Origin: Variovorax gracilis
GTDB lineage: Bacteria > Pseudomonadota > Gammaproteobacteria > Burkholderiales > Burkholderiaceae_C
Direction: 5' to 3'
Assembly (NCBI RefSeq): GCF_030317115.1
Contig: NZ_JASZYF010000016.1
Location: forward strand, 53,200 to 117,199
DNA length: 64,000 bases
Position 1 is the stretch's first letter, and each line of letters begins with the position of its first letter. The notes under the pieces are model-generated. The model did no database searches. It saw only the letters and a list, made by a program, of their open reading frames with translations, and was not told the origin of the DNA. Both the position numbers and the translations under genes were made by a program. Of this stretch, positions 1-8,068 are shown in pieces.

Positions 1-4
1 TCGT

Positions 5-445
5 TCAGGCGCCGGAGCGCTCGCCTTCGGGCTTGTCGGTCGCGTAGCTGCGCACCGTGTAGCGCATCGTGCGGCCGTCGACCTCATGGCGCACGAGGCT
101 GAAGCCGGGCTCGCTGGCGGGACGGTTGACGATGAAGCTCATCGTGATGGTCTCGACCCCGCGCGTGGAGTCGAAGGCCATCAGGCGGATGTAGTGGTGG
201 GGGAATGTCTTGCGGCATTCCTTCAGGTCGAGCATGACGCCTGCCGCGTCCTGCAGATCGAACATCGGCATGCCGTACATCTCCCAGTACGTGTTGCGTG
301 GGTGCGGGTCGTCGGTGTATTCGACGCTCCAGGCATAGCCCTTCTGGAGCCCGTAGTCGATCTGCAAGGCGATCTCGGCGTCGGTGAGATCGGGCAGGAA
401 GCTGAACTGGCCCTGGGTGATGCGGCCGGTCGGGTTGGTCATCAT
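5..445 (-). CDS. cbbS: RuBisCO small subunit, form IC
   Basis: Small subunit of ribulose-1,5-bisphosphate carboxylase/oxygenase (Calvin cycle, cytoplasm), 146 aa, which is normal for form IC. Recognisable small-subunit segments are FSFLPDLTD near the N-terminus, DDPHPRNTYWEMYGMPMFDL in the middle, and the RGVETITMSFIVNRP strand near the C-terminus. Two adjacent ATG codons open the frame; the first was chosen because AAGGAG lies about 9 nt upstream. It follows cbbL by 14 nt, so the two are co-transcribed. The stop codon is four bases from the window edge, so any cbbX or further cbb genes lie outside. Confidence 0.97.
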   Translation of the reverse strand: MMTNPTGRITQGQFSFLPDLTDAEIALQIDYGLQKGYAWSVEYTDDPHPRNTYWEMYGMPMFDLQDAAGVMLDLKECRKTFPHHYIRLMAFDSTRGVETITMSFIVNRPASEPGFSLVRHEVDGRTMRYTVRSYATDKPEGERSGA

Positions 446-459
446 GGTCCGGATCTCCT

Positions 460-1926
460 TCAAGCCACCGACAAGGTGGTGGCGAAATCGCTGGTGTCGG
501 TGGACGCGTAGTTGAACGACACGTCTTTCCAGGTGTCGAGCGCCTGCTTGAGCGGCGTGCAGTGGCGCGCCGTGGCATGCAGGATCTCCGGGCCCTCGTT
601 CCGGATGTCGCGGCCTTCGTTGCGTGCCTTGACGATCGCCTCCAGCGCGACGCGGTTGGCCACCGCGCCGGCCTGGATGCCCGCCGGATGTCCGATCGTC
701 CCGCCGCCGAACTGCAGGATCACGTCGTCGCCGAAAAGGTCGATCAACTGGTGCATCTGCCCGGCATGGATGCCGCCCGAGGCGACCGGCATCACCTTGC
801 GCATGTCGGCCCAGTCCTGGTCGTAGAACAGGCCGCGCGGCAGGTCCTTCCTCGTGAAGCTGTCCCGGCAGACGTTGTAGTAGCCCTGCACCGTCATCGG
901 GTCGCCTTCGAGCTTGCCGACCGCCGTGCCGGTGTGCACGTGGTCGACGCCGGCCAGGCGCAGCCACTTGGCGATCACGCGGAAGCTCACGCCGTGGTTC
1001 TTCTGCCGCGTGTAGGTGCCGTGGCCGGCGCGGTGCATGTGCACGATCATGTCGTTGCGGCGCGCCCAGTTCGCCATGCTCTGGATGGCCGACCATCCGA
1101 TCACCAGGTCGAGCATGACCACCACCGAGCCCAACTCCTTCGCGAACTCCGCCCGTTCGTAGATGTCCTCCATGGTCGCGGCGGTGACGTTCAGGTAGCT
1201 GCCCTTGACCTCGCCGGTCGCCGCGCTGGCCTTGTTGACGCCGTCCATCACGTACAGGAAGCGGTCGCGCCAGTGCATGAAGGGCTGCGAGTTGATGTTC
1301 TCGTCGTCCTTCATGAAGTCGAGCCCGCCCTTGAGCCCTTCGTAGATCACACGGCCGTAGTTGCGGCCCGACAGGCCCAGCTTGGGCTTGGTGGTGGCGC
1401 CGAGCAGCGGACGGCCGAACTTGTCGAGCCGCTCGCGCTCGACGACGAGGCCGGTCGGCGGGCCCTTGAAGGTCTTCACGTACGCGACCGGGATGCGGAT
1501 GTCCTCCAGCCGCGCCGCCTTCAGGGGCTTGAACGAGAAGACGTTGCCGATCAGGCTGGCCGTCATGTTGGCGATGGAGCCTTCCTCGAACAGGATGAGG
1601 TCGTAGGCGACCCACGCGAAATACTGGCCGGGTTGGCCAGGCACCGGGTCGACCTTGTAGGCCTTGGCGCGGTAGCTGTCGCAGGCGGTCAGCCGGTCGG
1701 TCCACACCACGGTCCAGGTGGCGGTGCTCGATTCACCGGCCACCGCGGCGGCGGCTTCGATCGCCTCGACGCCTTCCTGCGGCGTGATGCGGAACAGGCA
1801 GAGAACGTCGGTGTCCTTGGGCCGGTAGTCGGGGTCCCAGTACCCCATCTGCCGGTACTTCAGGACGCCGGCGCTGTAGCGTTTCCGGGCATCGGTGATG
1901 ACGCCTTGTTCGACGGGTAGGTTCAC
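460..1926 (-). CDS. cbbL: RuBisCO large subunit, form IC
   Basis: Catalytic large subunit of RuBisCO, 488 aa, carboxylating ribulose bisphosphate. The catalytic lysine is K180 (ATTKPK) and the carbamylated metal-binding site is K206-D208-E209 (GLDFMKDDE), exactly five residues beyond spinach numbering. The sequence style (YWDPDYRPKDTD start, SFNYASTDTSDF end) is form IC. The frame stays open upstream to 2211, but family length and a GGAGG about 7 nt upstream support the GTG at 1926 as the start. It is first in a cbbLS operon read divergently from cbbR. Confidence 0.97.
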   Translation of the reverse strand: MNLPVEQGVITDARKRYSAGVLKYRQMGYWDPDYRPKDTDVLCLFRITPQEGVEAIEAAAAVAGESSTATWTVVWTDRLTACDSYRAKAYKVDPVPGQPGQYFAWVAYDLILFEEGSIANMTASLIGNVFSFKPLKAARLEDIRIPVAYVKTFKGPPTGLVVERERLDKFGRPLLGATTKPKLGLSGRNYGRVIYEGLKGGLDFMKDDENINSQPFMHWRDRFLYVMDGVNKASAATGEVKGSYLNVTAATMEDIYERAEFAKELGSVVVMLDLVIGWSAIQSMANWARRNDMIVHMHRAGHGTYTRQKNHGVSFRVIAKWLRLAGVDHVHTGTAVGKLEGDPMTVQGYYNVCRDSFTRKDLPRGLFYDQDWADMRKVMPVASGGIHAGQMHQLIDLFGDDVILQFGGGTIGHPAGIQAGAVANRVALEAIVKARNEGRDIRNEGPEILHATARHCTPLKQALDTWKDVSFNYASTDTSDFATTLSVA

Positions 1927-2029
1927 AGGGGCCTCCAGGCGGCGGGTGGGTGGTGAACTCACTGTAGAAGTCGAATGAAGTAAGGTAAATTCAGACTTCG
2001 TTTGCTTTTGAGTAAGCTTTTCCTTAATC
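1927..2029. promoter_or_regulatory. cbbL/cbbR divergent promoter and likely CbbR operator
   Basis: This 103-bp gap separates cbbL (minus) and cbbR (plus) and is clearly AT-richer than its flanks. It contains an inverted repeat, GAAGTC at 1967-1972 and GACTTC at 1994-1999, separated by 21 bp. CbbR proteins are known to bind such shared control regions using metabolite signals of carbon limitation. The operator assignment is inferred from position and symmetry; no clean consensus -35/-10 was identified. Confidence 0.55.
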
Positions 2030-2956
2030 ATGAACATCACCTTCCGCCAGTTGCGGGTGTTCGCAGAGGTCGTGCGCCAAGGCAGCGTGCTGCGCGCTTC
2101 GGAGGTGCTGCACCTCACGCCGCCAGCGGTGTCCATGCAGATCAAGGAAGTGGAGTCCCAGGTCGGCCTGCCGCTGTTCGACCGCGCCGGGCGGCGGCTG
2201 TCGCTCTCCACCGCCGGCGAGTACTTCGCGGTCTACGCGCAGCGCCTGCTGGGCACGCTGAAGGATGCCGAGGACGCCATGGCGCGTTTCAAGGGCGTCG
2301 AATCGGGCGTCCTGACCATCGGCATGGTCAGCGCGGCGAAGTACTTCCTGCCGCAACTGCTGGCGCAGTTCCATGCCGAGCATCCTGCGGTCGAAGTGCG
2401 GCTTCGACTGGGGAACCGCGAGCAGCTGGTGGCGCTGATGCAGGCGAACGAGGTGGAGCTCTCGGTCATGGGCCGGGCGCCCAAGGAATGGCCGAATCGC
2501 GCCGAACCCTTCGCCATGCACCCGCACGTGCTGGTGACCGCGCCGAGCCACCCCTTCGCGAGGGCGGAGAACGTGCCGGCCGGCGCGCTCGCGCGCGAAG
2601 GGTTCATCGTGCGCGAGCCGGGCTCGGGCACGCGCGCGGCGCTGGAGGAGTTTCTCGCCGTGCACCACATCCAGCCGATGCTGATCATGGAGATGCCGAG
2701 CGACGAGGCGATCAAGCAATCGGTCATGGCCGGCCTGGGCGTGAGCCTCGTCTCGCTCCACACCATCGGCCTGGAATGGCGCAACGGGCTGATCGCCGCG
2801 CCGTCAGTGGAAGGATTGCCGTTGATGCGGCGCTGGCACCTCGTGAACGCGGCCTCCAAGATGCTGTCGCCGGCGGCCGAGGCCTTTCGCTATTTCATGC
2901 TGGAGCGCGGCGAAGCGCACCTGGCCGCGATGTTCAGCGAGACGGCTCTGGCTTGA
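2030..2956 (+). CDS. cbbR: LysR-type regulator of RuBisCO genes
   Basis: LysR-family transcriptional regulator, 308 aa. The N-terminal winged helix-turn-helix spans about residues 1-60 (ITFRQLRVFAEVVRQGSVLRAS, then PPAVSMQIKEVE). The remainder is a periplasmic-binding-protein-like effector domain, about 90-295. Its divergent placement beside cbbLS is the classic cbbR arrangement, so it most likely activates the operon under autotrophic or mixotrophic conditions. The start ATG at 2030 gives the standard LysR N-terminus. Confidence 0.93.
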   Translation: MNITFRQLRVFAEVVRQGSVLRASEVLHLTPPAVSMQIKEVESQVGLPLFDRAGRRLSLSTAGEYFAVYAQRLLGTLKDAEDAMARFKGVESGVLTIGMVSAAKYFLPQLLAQFHAEHPAVEVRLRLGNREQLVALMQANEVELSVMGRAPKEWPNRAEPFAMHPHVLVTAPSHPFARAENVPAGALAREGFIVREPGSGTRAALEEFLAVHHIQPMLIMEMPSDEAIKQSVMAGLGVSLVSLHTIGLEWRNGLIAAPSVEGLPLMRRWHLVNAASKMLSPAAEAFRYFMLERGEAHLAAMFSETALA

Positions 2957-2973
2957 ATCGCCGGAGCCGGTTT

Positions 2974-3843
2974 TCAGTCCGGCAGCGCATTCAGCACATA
3001 GGCCGCCTCGATCAAGGGGGAGGGCGACGTGCCGGGCGGAAAGCTTTGTCGAAACACCCTGGCGATCTCGCCGCTGCGGTAGGTTTCGGCCAGGGCGCGG
3101 TTGACCGCGAGCCGCATGTCCGCATCCCGGCGCATCATCAGCGAGTAGGTCTCCATCGACAGGTAGTCGTCGCTGAGCCGCAGCGTCGCACCGGCCGGAC
3201 CGCCCACCACCTCGCCCACGAGGATCAGCCGATCGGTGGCGTAGGCATCGGCCCGTCCGTCACGCACCGCGGCGATGCCGTCCGTGTGGGTCTGCACCGT
3301 GACGAAGACCGGCACGACGCCACGCGAAGACAGCCCCTTGAGCACCTGCTCGGTGGTGGTGCCGGGAATGACTCCCACACGCTTTCCGTTCAGGTCGGCC
3401 GCGCGGCCAATGGCCGAGGACGCCAGCGAGACGAACGAAGCGCCCTCGACCCAGATGGTGTTGCTGAAATCGACCTGCTGCTCCCGGCTCAAGGTGCGCG
3501 TGGTGCTGCCGCATTCCAGGTCGATGCTGCCGTCGCTCACGGCCTGCACCCGGGTCGTCGCGGTCACGGGAACCCATTGCACGTCGAGCTTGGCGAGCTT
3601 GAGTTGCGATTGCAGGGAGTTGGCGACGCGCTTGCACAGTTCCACCGAATAGCCTGCCGGTGCGCCGTCGGCGCCCTTGGAGGAAAACGGCTTCGCATCC
3701 TCGCGATAGCCCAGCTTGAGGGTCTGGGTCTGCCCGATGCGGGCGAGCGAGTCGCGTGGTGCAGCGCCGGGGGCGTTGGCACAGGCACCCAGCAGGGTCG
3801 ACATCAGGAGCGGCGCCACCAACGTCAGAATGCGCGAATCCAT
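2974..3843 (-). CDS. amino-acid-type ABC solute-binding lipoprotein
   Basis: Periplasmic solute-binding protein of the polar amino-acid family (SBP_bac_3), 289 aa. It has a signal peptide with a lipobox-like LGAC at about residues 17-20, then the family's opening strand (TLKLGYREDAKPFSS) and GYSVELCKRVA. Later segments DLECGSTTRTLSREQQVDFS and GVIPGTTTEQVL are typical of glutamate/aspartate-type binders. ATG 3843 is preceded by AAAGGA. No permease or ATPase adjoins it, so it is an orphan component or serves a transporter elsewhere. It is convergent with cbbR. Confidence 0.85.
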   Translation of the reverse strand: MDSRILTLVAPLLMSTLLGACANAPGAAPRDSLARIGQTQTLKLGYREDAKPFSSKGADGAPAGYSVELCKRVANSLQSQLKLAKLDVQWVPVTATTRVQAVSDGSIDLECGSTTRTLSREQQVDFSNTIWVEGASFVSLASSAIGRAADLNGKRVGVIPGTTTEQVLKGLSSRGVVPVFVTVQTHTDGIAAVRDGRADAYATDRLILVGEVVGGPAGATLRLSDDYLSMETYSLMMRRDADMRLAVNRALAETYRSGEIARVFRQSFPPGTSPSPLIEAAYVLNALPD

Positions 3844-3987
3844 GCTTCGTCCTTTGGCAATCAAGTGTTCCGGTGGCGACGAGGCCAGGCTGGCCACTGC
3901 GCAGGCTCACCGGAACGGCGCTGCAGAGCGGGCGCATTGTGAGGCCCCGTGCCGGGGTTTGGCAAACTTCGTCGAACGCGCAGCCGC

Positions 3988-4893
3988 TCAGGCCGTCTGC
4001 ACGGCAACGAGCCAGAGCTGCGCGCCTTGCTGCGGCGTCGAGACCCAGGTGACGTTGTAGCTGCCGGCCGCGCCGACCTGCCTGATGGCCACGGCGGCCT
4101 GCACCAACGCACCCGAACTCAGCACCGAATCGACCACCGTGAAGCCGTTGTTGGGAACGGCCGTCTTGTCCTGGTCGACTCCCGCGTCGCCCCACCACCA
4201 GGCGACGAGGAGCGCGGGACCGGTGGTGGTGACGCTGGCGCTGGTCAAGGGCTGGCCGGACAGCACCTCGCGCCACCGCACTTCGCGCACGGAGCCGCCG
4301 TTGACGATCTCGATGACGCTCAGGGTCGTTTCGTCGGTGACCTTGGGCTTCGCCGCGGTGACGACGTGACCGGCGATGCCCTGGGCCTTCTCGCAGGCAT
4401 ACAAGCCCGTCCCCGAGTTGGGGAAGAGGGTGTAGGTGTGCGGCACATCGAGCTGGACGAAGGCATTGCCCGCGTTGTCCGTCGGCGCGACGGAAGCAAG
4501 CACGCCACGCCCGACGCACGCCAGCAAGGTGCTTCCGCTCGTGCGCGTGGTCATGGCGGGTGCTGATAGCGACGAGGACGCCACGCCATCGCGGTTGAAG
4601 TTGAGCGCGTGGGCGCCGAGGGCGGGTACCGTTCCGGCTCCTGCGGCGGGTGCCGGCGCGGGGCCTGCCGCGGATGCGGGTGCCGGCGTGGCGGCACCCG
4701 TGGAGGAAGGCGGAGCAGGTGCGGCCGTACCGGAAGCGGCCAAGGGTGCCTGCCCGCCGGAGCCCCCGCCGCAAGCCGTGAGCGTCGCAGTTCCCGATGC
4801 GACGCCGGCCGCCGCCAGCACGCCCATGTGGCGCAGGAGGTCGCGGCGTTCGTTCAGCAGCGCGAGCGCCGCGCTGTCGAAGGGTTCATTCAT
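3988..4893 (-). CDS. Ala/Pro-rich lipoprotein of unknown function
   Basis: Not recognised; 301 aa. A cytoplasmic stretch with RRDLLRHMG precedes a hydrophobic segment and a Cys (TLTACGGG, about residues 38-45), suggesting an exported lipoprotein. Residues about 48-90 are almost entirely Ala, Pro, Gly, Ser and Thr, a flexible linker. The globular part (about 95-300) is beta-rich with no catalytic motif that I recognise. ATG 4893 has GGAG about 9 nt upstream; a start 30 nt earlier is possible. It diverges from gntR. Confidence 0.75.
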   Translation of the reverse strand: MNEPFDSAALALLNERRDLLRHMGVLAAAGVASGTATLTACGGGSGGQAPLAASGTAAPAPPSSTGAATPAPASAAGPAPAPAAGAGTVPALGAHALNFNRDGVASSSLSAPAMTTRTSGSTLLACVGRGVLASVAPTDNAGNAFVQLDVPHTYTLFPNSGTGLYACEKAQGIAGHVVTAAKPKVTDETTLSVIEIVNGGSVREVRWREVLSGQPLTSASVTTTGPALLVAWWWGDAGVDQDKTAVPNNGFTVVDSVLSSGALVQAAVAIRQVGAAGSYNVTWVSTPQQGAQLWLVAVQTA

Positions 4894-4995
4894 GCAAGCA
4901 CTCCGTTGCTCATCGGCCTTCAATTGTCAAACAAGGCGCTCCGTGCACCAACTTGCATCCGCCGGCCGGTACGCACCGGGCACAATATGGATTTC

Positions 4996-5003
4996 GTATA
5001 CCG
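4996..5003. promoter_or_regulatory. GTATACCG site upstream of gntR (putative autoregulatory operator)
   Basis: GTATACCG lies 40 bp before the gntR start. The same eight bases occur in the operator at 16706-16719, and the GTATAC core occurs in both operators between the HDO and aldehyde dehydrogenase operons. It lacks the left arm (AATACT) of the full sites, so it may be a weaker autoregulatory site. Function is inferred from repetition and placement only. Confidence 0.5.
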
Positions 5004-5042
5004 GCTACGCTGGCCGGTGCAGATGACGTCGCCGTTGGAGCA

Positions 5043-5747
5043 ATGGAAGCACAAAACATCGATGGCAAATTGGGCGAGCGCCACGCGCCGCTCACGAAGC
5101 TGGTCCTGGCGGCGCTGCGCGAACGCATTCTGAGCGGGGCGCTCGCGCCCGGCGAACGGCTGGTCGAAGGCCGCCTTTCCGAGGAACTGGGCGTTTCGCG
5201 GATGCCGGTGCGCGAGGCGCTGCGCGCCCTGGCGGCTGAAGGGATCGTGGCCATCGAGCCTCGGCGCGGGGCGACGGTCACGACCTTCACGAAGGAGCAG
5301 ATCCAGGAGATGGTCGAGGTGCGCGCAACGCTGGAGGCGTTGAACGCCAAGCTCGCGGCGCGGCGCCACGATCCGGTACAGATCGCCAAGCTGGAGCGCA
5401 TCCTGGCGGAGGGCTCGCAGCTCACCAGCGATGACGACCTGGCGCGCATTTCGGCGCTCAATCTCGACTTCCACGAGGCGCTGGGCAACGTCGCCGCCAA
5501 TTCGGTGCTGCAGGAAATCATGCGTTCGCTGCGTGAGCGGACAGCGCTCTTTTTTACGGTGAACAACCGCGAGCGCATGCACGCCAACTGGCAGGAGCAC
5601 GCTGCGATCCTGCGCGCAGTGGTGGCTGGCGACGCCGAACTGGCGGCGCTGCTCGCCGCGCGCCATGTCTACAGCGCGGCCGAGTTGCCGCCTTCGTCGC
5701 TCCCGGCGACACCGGCACCGACACCGACACCGAGAGAGTCGGCCTGA
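5043..5747 (+). CDS. GntR-family regulator (FadR/FCD subfamily), likely repressor of the HDO regulon
   Basis: Transcriptional regulator, 234 aa. The N-terminal winged HTH spans about residues 15-80 (LVEGRLSEELGVSRMPVREALRALAAEGIV is the diagnostic segment). An all-helical FCD ligand domain follows (about 90-215), with the metal/ligand-type NLDFHEALGN and NWQEHAAIL. The C-terminus is a Thr/Pro-rich tail coded by an ACACCG microrepeat (about 5708-5735). The ATG has GGAG only 2-3 nt upstream, so translation may be weak. It converges on the HDO operon. Matching palindromes at its promoter and at the flanking operons make it the obvious local regulator; its ligand is unknown. Confidence 0.88.
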   Translation: MEAQNIDGKLGERHAPLTKLVLAALRERILSGALAPGERLVEGRLSEELGVSRMPVREALRALAAEGIVAIEPRRGATVTTFTKEQIQEMVEVRATLEALNAKLAARRHDPVQIAKLERILAEGSQLTSDDDLARISALNLDFHEALGNVAANSVLQEIMRSLRERTALFFTVNNRERMHANWQEHAAILRAVVAGDAELAALLAARHVYSAAELPPSSLPATPAPTPTPRESA

Positions 5748-5757
5748 AGGCGCAGGA

Positions 5758-6672
5758 TCAGCGCTCGCGGAGGCGGCGCCAGGCGAGGCCGGCAAGCGCC
5801 ACGTCTTCCAGCCCCACGCCGACCGACTTGTAGACCGTGACGTCGTCCCCGGTGCGGCGGCCACGCACCTGGCCGGTGACGAGCTCGGCCAGTTCCACGA
5901 TCTTCTCCTCGGGCAGTACGCCTTCCGCCGCCTGCACCAGTTCGCCGGCCTCGCGCAGCGATTGCTGCCGCCACTCGACTGCCACCAGCGCGGCGCGCGC
6001 CAGCGCCGCGTCGTCGAGTTCGCGCGTGTGCGGCAGGCTGGAGCCGATGGCGGCGACGAAGCAGCCCGGCGGCAGGCGCTCGCCGGCGAACAGCGGCGTG
6101 GTCGCGCGCGATGCGGTGACGACGATGTCGGCGCCCTTCAAGGCCTCGTCGGCGGTGCAAAGCCGCACCGGCGTACCGCATTGGGCGGCGAGGCTTTCGG
6201 CCAGACCCGGGGACGGGTTCCGCGTGCAGACGCGGATGCTCTCGAGCCCGAAGGCCGTCGCCATCTGCACTGCATGCGCCTGGCCTTGCATGCCCGCACC
6301 GAAGAGCGCCAGATGCCGCGACTCCGGGCGTGCCAGGTGCTGCGCGGCGATCACCGAGCAGGCGGCAGTGCGCAGCCGCGTGATCGCGCCGGCGTCGAAG
6401 GAGGCCAGCGGTCGCCCGTCCTCGGTCGAGAACAGCAGGATGACGAAGGAGAACTGGCCCTTGATGGTCGTGTAGACCTTCGCGCCCGCCACGCCCTGGC
6501 CGGGAATGACCGCACCCAGCGTCGAGAGCTTGACGCCGTCGGCCTCTGTGCGGATGCGCTCCTGCATCGCGGCCTCGCGCTCGCCGAAGCGCGCGAAGGC
6601 ATCGCGCAATACCTGCTGCGCGTCAGCCGGCGAGACCAGCGCCTCGACCGTGGAATCGGTGATGTGTTGCAA
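5758..6672 (-). CDS. ornithine cyclodeaminase / mu-crystallin family oxidoreductase
   Basis: NAD(P)-dependent protein of the ornithine cyclodeaminase/ketimine reductase family, 304 aa. The fold opens with an alpha/beta substrate domain (GAKVYTTIKGQF). A Rossmann domain with GAGMQGQAHAVQM near residues 125-137 follows, then TRNPSPG and DIVVTASRATTPLF. The family includes true ornithine cyclodeaminases, alanine dehydrogenases and cyclic-imine (pyrroline/piperideine carboxylate) reductases; the sequence alone does not decide which. It is the last gene of the HDO operon, 20 nt after the TauE-like gene, and so probably reduces or releases ammonia from a pathway intermediate. Confidence 0.85.
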   Translation of the reverse strand: MQHITDSTVEALVSPADAQQVLRDAFARFGEREAAMQERIRTEADGVKLSTLGAVIPGQGVAGAKVYTTIKGQFSFVILLFSTEDGRPLASFDAGAITRLRTAACSVIAAQHLARPESRHLALFGAGMQGQAHAVQMATAFGLESIRVCTRNPSPGLAESLAAQCGTPVRLCTADEALKGADIVVTASRATTPLFAGERLPPGCFVAAIGSSLPHTRELDDAALARAALVAVEWRQQSLREAGELVQAAEGVLPEEKIVELAELVTGQVRGRRTGDDVTVYKSVGVGLEDVALAGLAWRRLRER

Positions 6673-6692
6673 GACGGGCTCCAGGAAAGGGT

Positions 6693-7442
6693 TCAGTAGC
6701 CGAAGGCTTCGCGCACCAGCAACGCGATGGCGCCAAAGGCTGACAAGCTCAGCAGCAGGCCGCGCACCGCGCCGCGTGGCACCCGCTGGTTGAGGGGCCC
6801 TGAGAGCGCGAAGCCCGCCGCCATCAACGGCAACAGCCAGGCAGTGAGCAGCAACTCATGCCGGCCGAAGCGCCCGACGCTCGCCAGCATAGCCACCGAG
6901 AAGGCGGCACCGACGAAGAACACGCAGCCCAGGGTGGCCCGCAGCCGGGGCGGCGGCAGATACTGCATGACCAGCGCAAAAGGCGGCGCGCCCGCAGAAG
7001 TGATGGTGCCCATCAAGCCCGAGGCAATGCCGGCGCCGACCATGTTGCCGCGCGATGCGTCGATGCGGCGCCCGCTCAGGCTGAGCGCGACGCCCGCGAG
7101 GATGAAGACGGCGAACATCACGGTGAGCAGCTCGGCCGGCAGGAGCATCAGGCACACCGCGGCACCCAGCGTTCCGACCACGCGGCCGACCAGCGCCACG
7201 CCGGCGGCGGCCCAATCGACCTGATCCAGTTCACGCAGCGCGGACATCAATGCCAGCGGCCCGCCGAGCGCGAGCAGCGGCCCCGGTGCAAGCTCGGGGT
7301 AGAACAAGGCGGCAATGGGTGCCGAGAACATCGCGAAGCCGACTCCGCCGATGCCCTGCAGGCAGGCGCCCACGAGCACCATCGCTGCCATGCCGGCGTA
7401 GTGGGCCAGGCTCATGCCATCGGGCAGCAGCGAAGCGATCAT
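6693..7442 (-). CDS. TauE/SafE-family membrane permease
   Basis: Inner-membrane protein, 249 aa with about eight hydrophobic helices, of the TauE/SafE (sulfite/sulfoacetate/organic anion export) family. Family segments include GIGGVGFAMFSAPI in the first helix pair and the internal repeat GLMGTITSAGAPPFAL near residue 140. The start ATG (7442) overlaps the stop of the preceding ferredoxin gene as ATGA, so the two are translationally coupled. Within this operon it could export a sulfonate, sulfite or organic acid end product; that role is inference. Confidence 0.85.
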   Translation of the reverse strand: MIASLLPDGMSLAHYAGMAAMVLVGACLQGIGGVGFAMFSAPIAALFYPELAPGPLLALGGPLALMSALRELDQVDWAAAGVALVGRVVGTLGAAVCLMLLPAELLTVMFAVFILAGVALSLSGRRIDASRGNMVGAGIASGLMGTITSAGAPPFALVMQYLPPPRLRATLGCVFFVGAAFSVAMLASVGRFGRHELLLTAWLLPLMAAGFALSGPLNQRVPRGAVRGLLLSLSAFGAIALLVREAFGY

Positions 7443-7738
7443 CTGTCGAGGACGCGCGGTTTCCAGGACACGGCGATGTCCCCGTTCACGAAGGTCTGGC
7501 AGGCCATGCGCCAACCCTGCTTCAACTCGTCCTCGGAGAGGTGCTTCTTCTCCTTGGCCTTGATGGCGTCGGTGTGCTCGACGCCCTTCTCGACGAGGCA
7601 CTTGCAGGTGCCGCAGAGGCCGCCGCCGCACTTGAAGGGGATGCCGCCCTGCTCGCGCAGCGAGATGCGCAGGAGGTTGCCGCCTTCGGGCGCGGTGACG
7701 ACCTTGGCGTTGTTGCTGATGAAGGTAATCTGGATCAT
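7439..7738 (-). CDS. [2Fe-2S] ferredoxin (plant type), HDO operon ferredoxin 1
   Basis: Small electron carrier, 99 aa. Cluster cysteines are C37, C42, C45 and C80 (CX4CX2C, then WRMACQ), the plant-type [2Fe-2S] pattern. It is the second ferredoxin in the operon, separated from the first by the 104-aa gene. It overlaps its neighbours by ATGA at both ends (7735-7738 and 7439-7442). It probably passes electrons from the reductase encoded at 11250 to the HDO oxygenase, or to a second step. Confidence 0.9.
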   Translation of the reverse strand: MIQITFISNNAKVVTAPEGGNLLRISLREQGGIPFKCGGGLCGTCKCLVEKGVEHTDAIKAKEKKHLSEDELKQGWRMACQTFVNGDIAVSWKPRVLDR

Positions 7739-8049
7739 GAGGAGACGAGGGGGATAGAGGTGGGCACCAGCACCACGTCGGCATCGCCTTCGTGCACCAG
7801 CTCGCGCATGGCCTTGCGCGCGCGTTCCACGCTCGCGAATTTCTCGAAGAACTTGATCGGCACATGGTTGACCGTCTCCGGCGGTACCTCGTCGATCACC
7901 GTGACGCGGCAATCCGACACGACTTCCGCGATCACGAAGCGCGCCTTGCAGCGACCGAAGAAAAGGTAGTCGGCGGACTCGACGCGCCGCAGGCCCTCGA
8001 CGAGCTCGGTGCGGAACTGCCCGGGCTTGCTGGTCAATATCACGTACAT
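7735..8049 (-). CDS. unrecognised 104-aa protein of the HDO operon
   Basis: Not recognised. It is a 104-aa soluble alpha/beta protein beginning MYVILTSKPGQFRTEL, with alternating strands and helices (YLFFGRCKARFVIAEV, CRVTVIDEVP, DADVVLVPTSIP). It has no signal peptide or membrane segment. There are two Cys (about 34 and 47) but no cluster motif. It lies between the two ferredoxin genes and overlaps the next by ATGA, so it is translated as part of the operon. An accessory or effector subunit of the oxygenase system is a reasonable guess, in the manner of small regulatory components of multicomponent monooxygenases, but no homology supports this. Confidence 0.8.
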   Translation of the reverse strand: MYVILTSKPGQFRTELVEGLRRVESADYLFFGRCKARFVIAEVVSDCRVTVIDEVPPETVNHVPIKFFEKFASVERARKAMRELVHEGDADVVLVPTSIPLVSS

Positions 8050-8068
8050 GGTGGGCGAGAGCGATGCG

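Noticed and set aside
2960..2983. GCCGGA...TCCGGC inverted repeat between cbbR and the solute-binding lipoprotein
   Set aside because: Six-base stem with a 12-base loop and no T-run; too weak to call a terminator with confidence.
5708..5735. ACACCG microsatellite at the 3' end of gntR
   Set aside because: Short and in frame (codes for a Thr/Pro tail); no sign that length variation would switch the gene.
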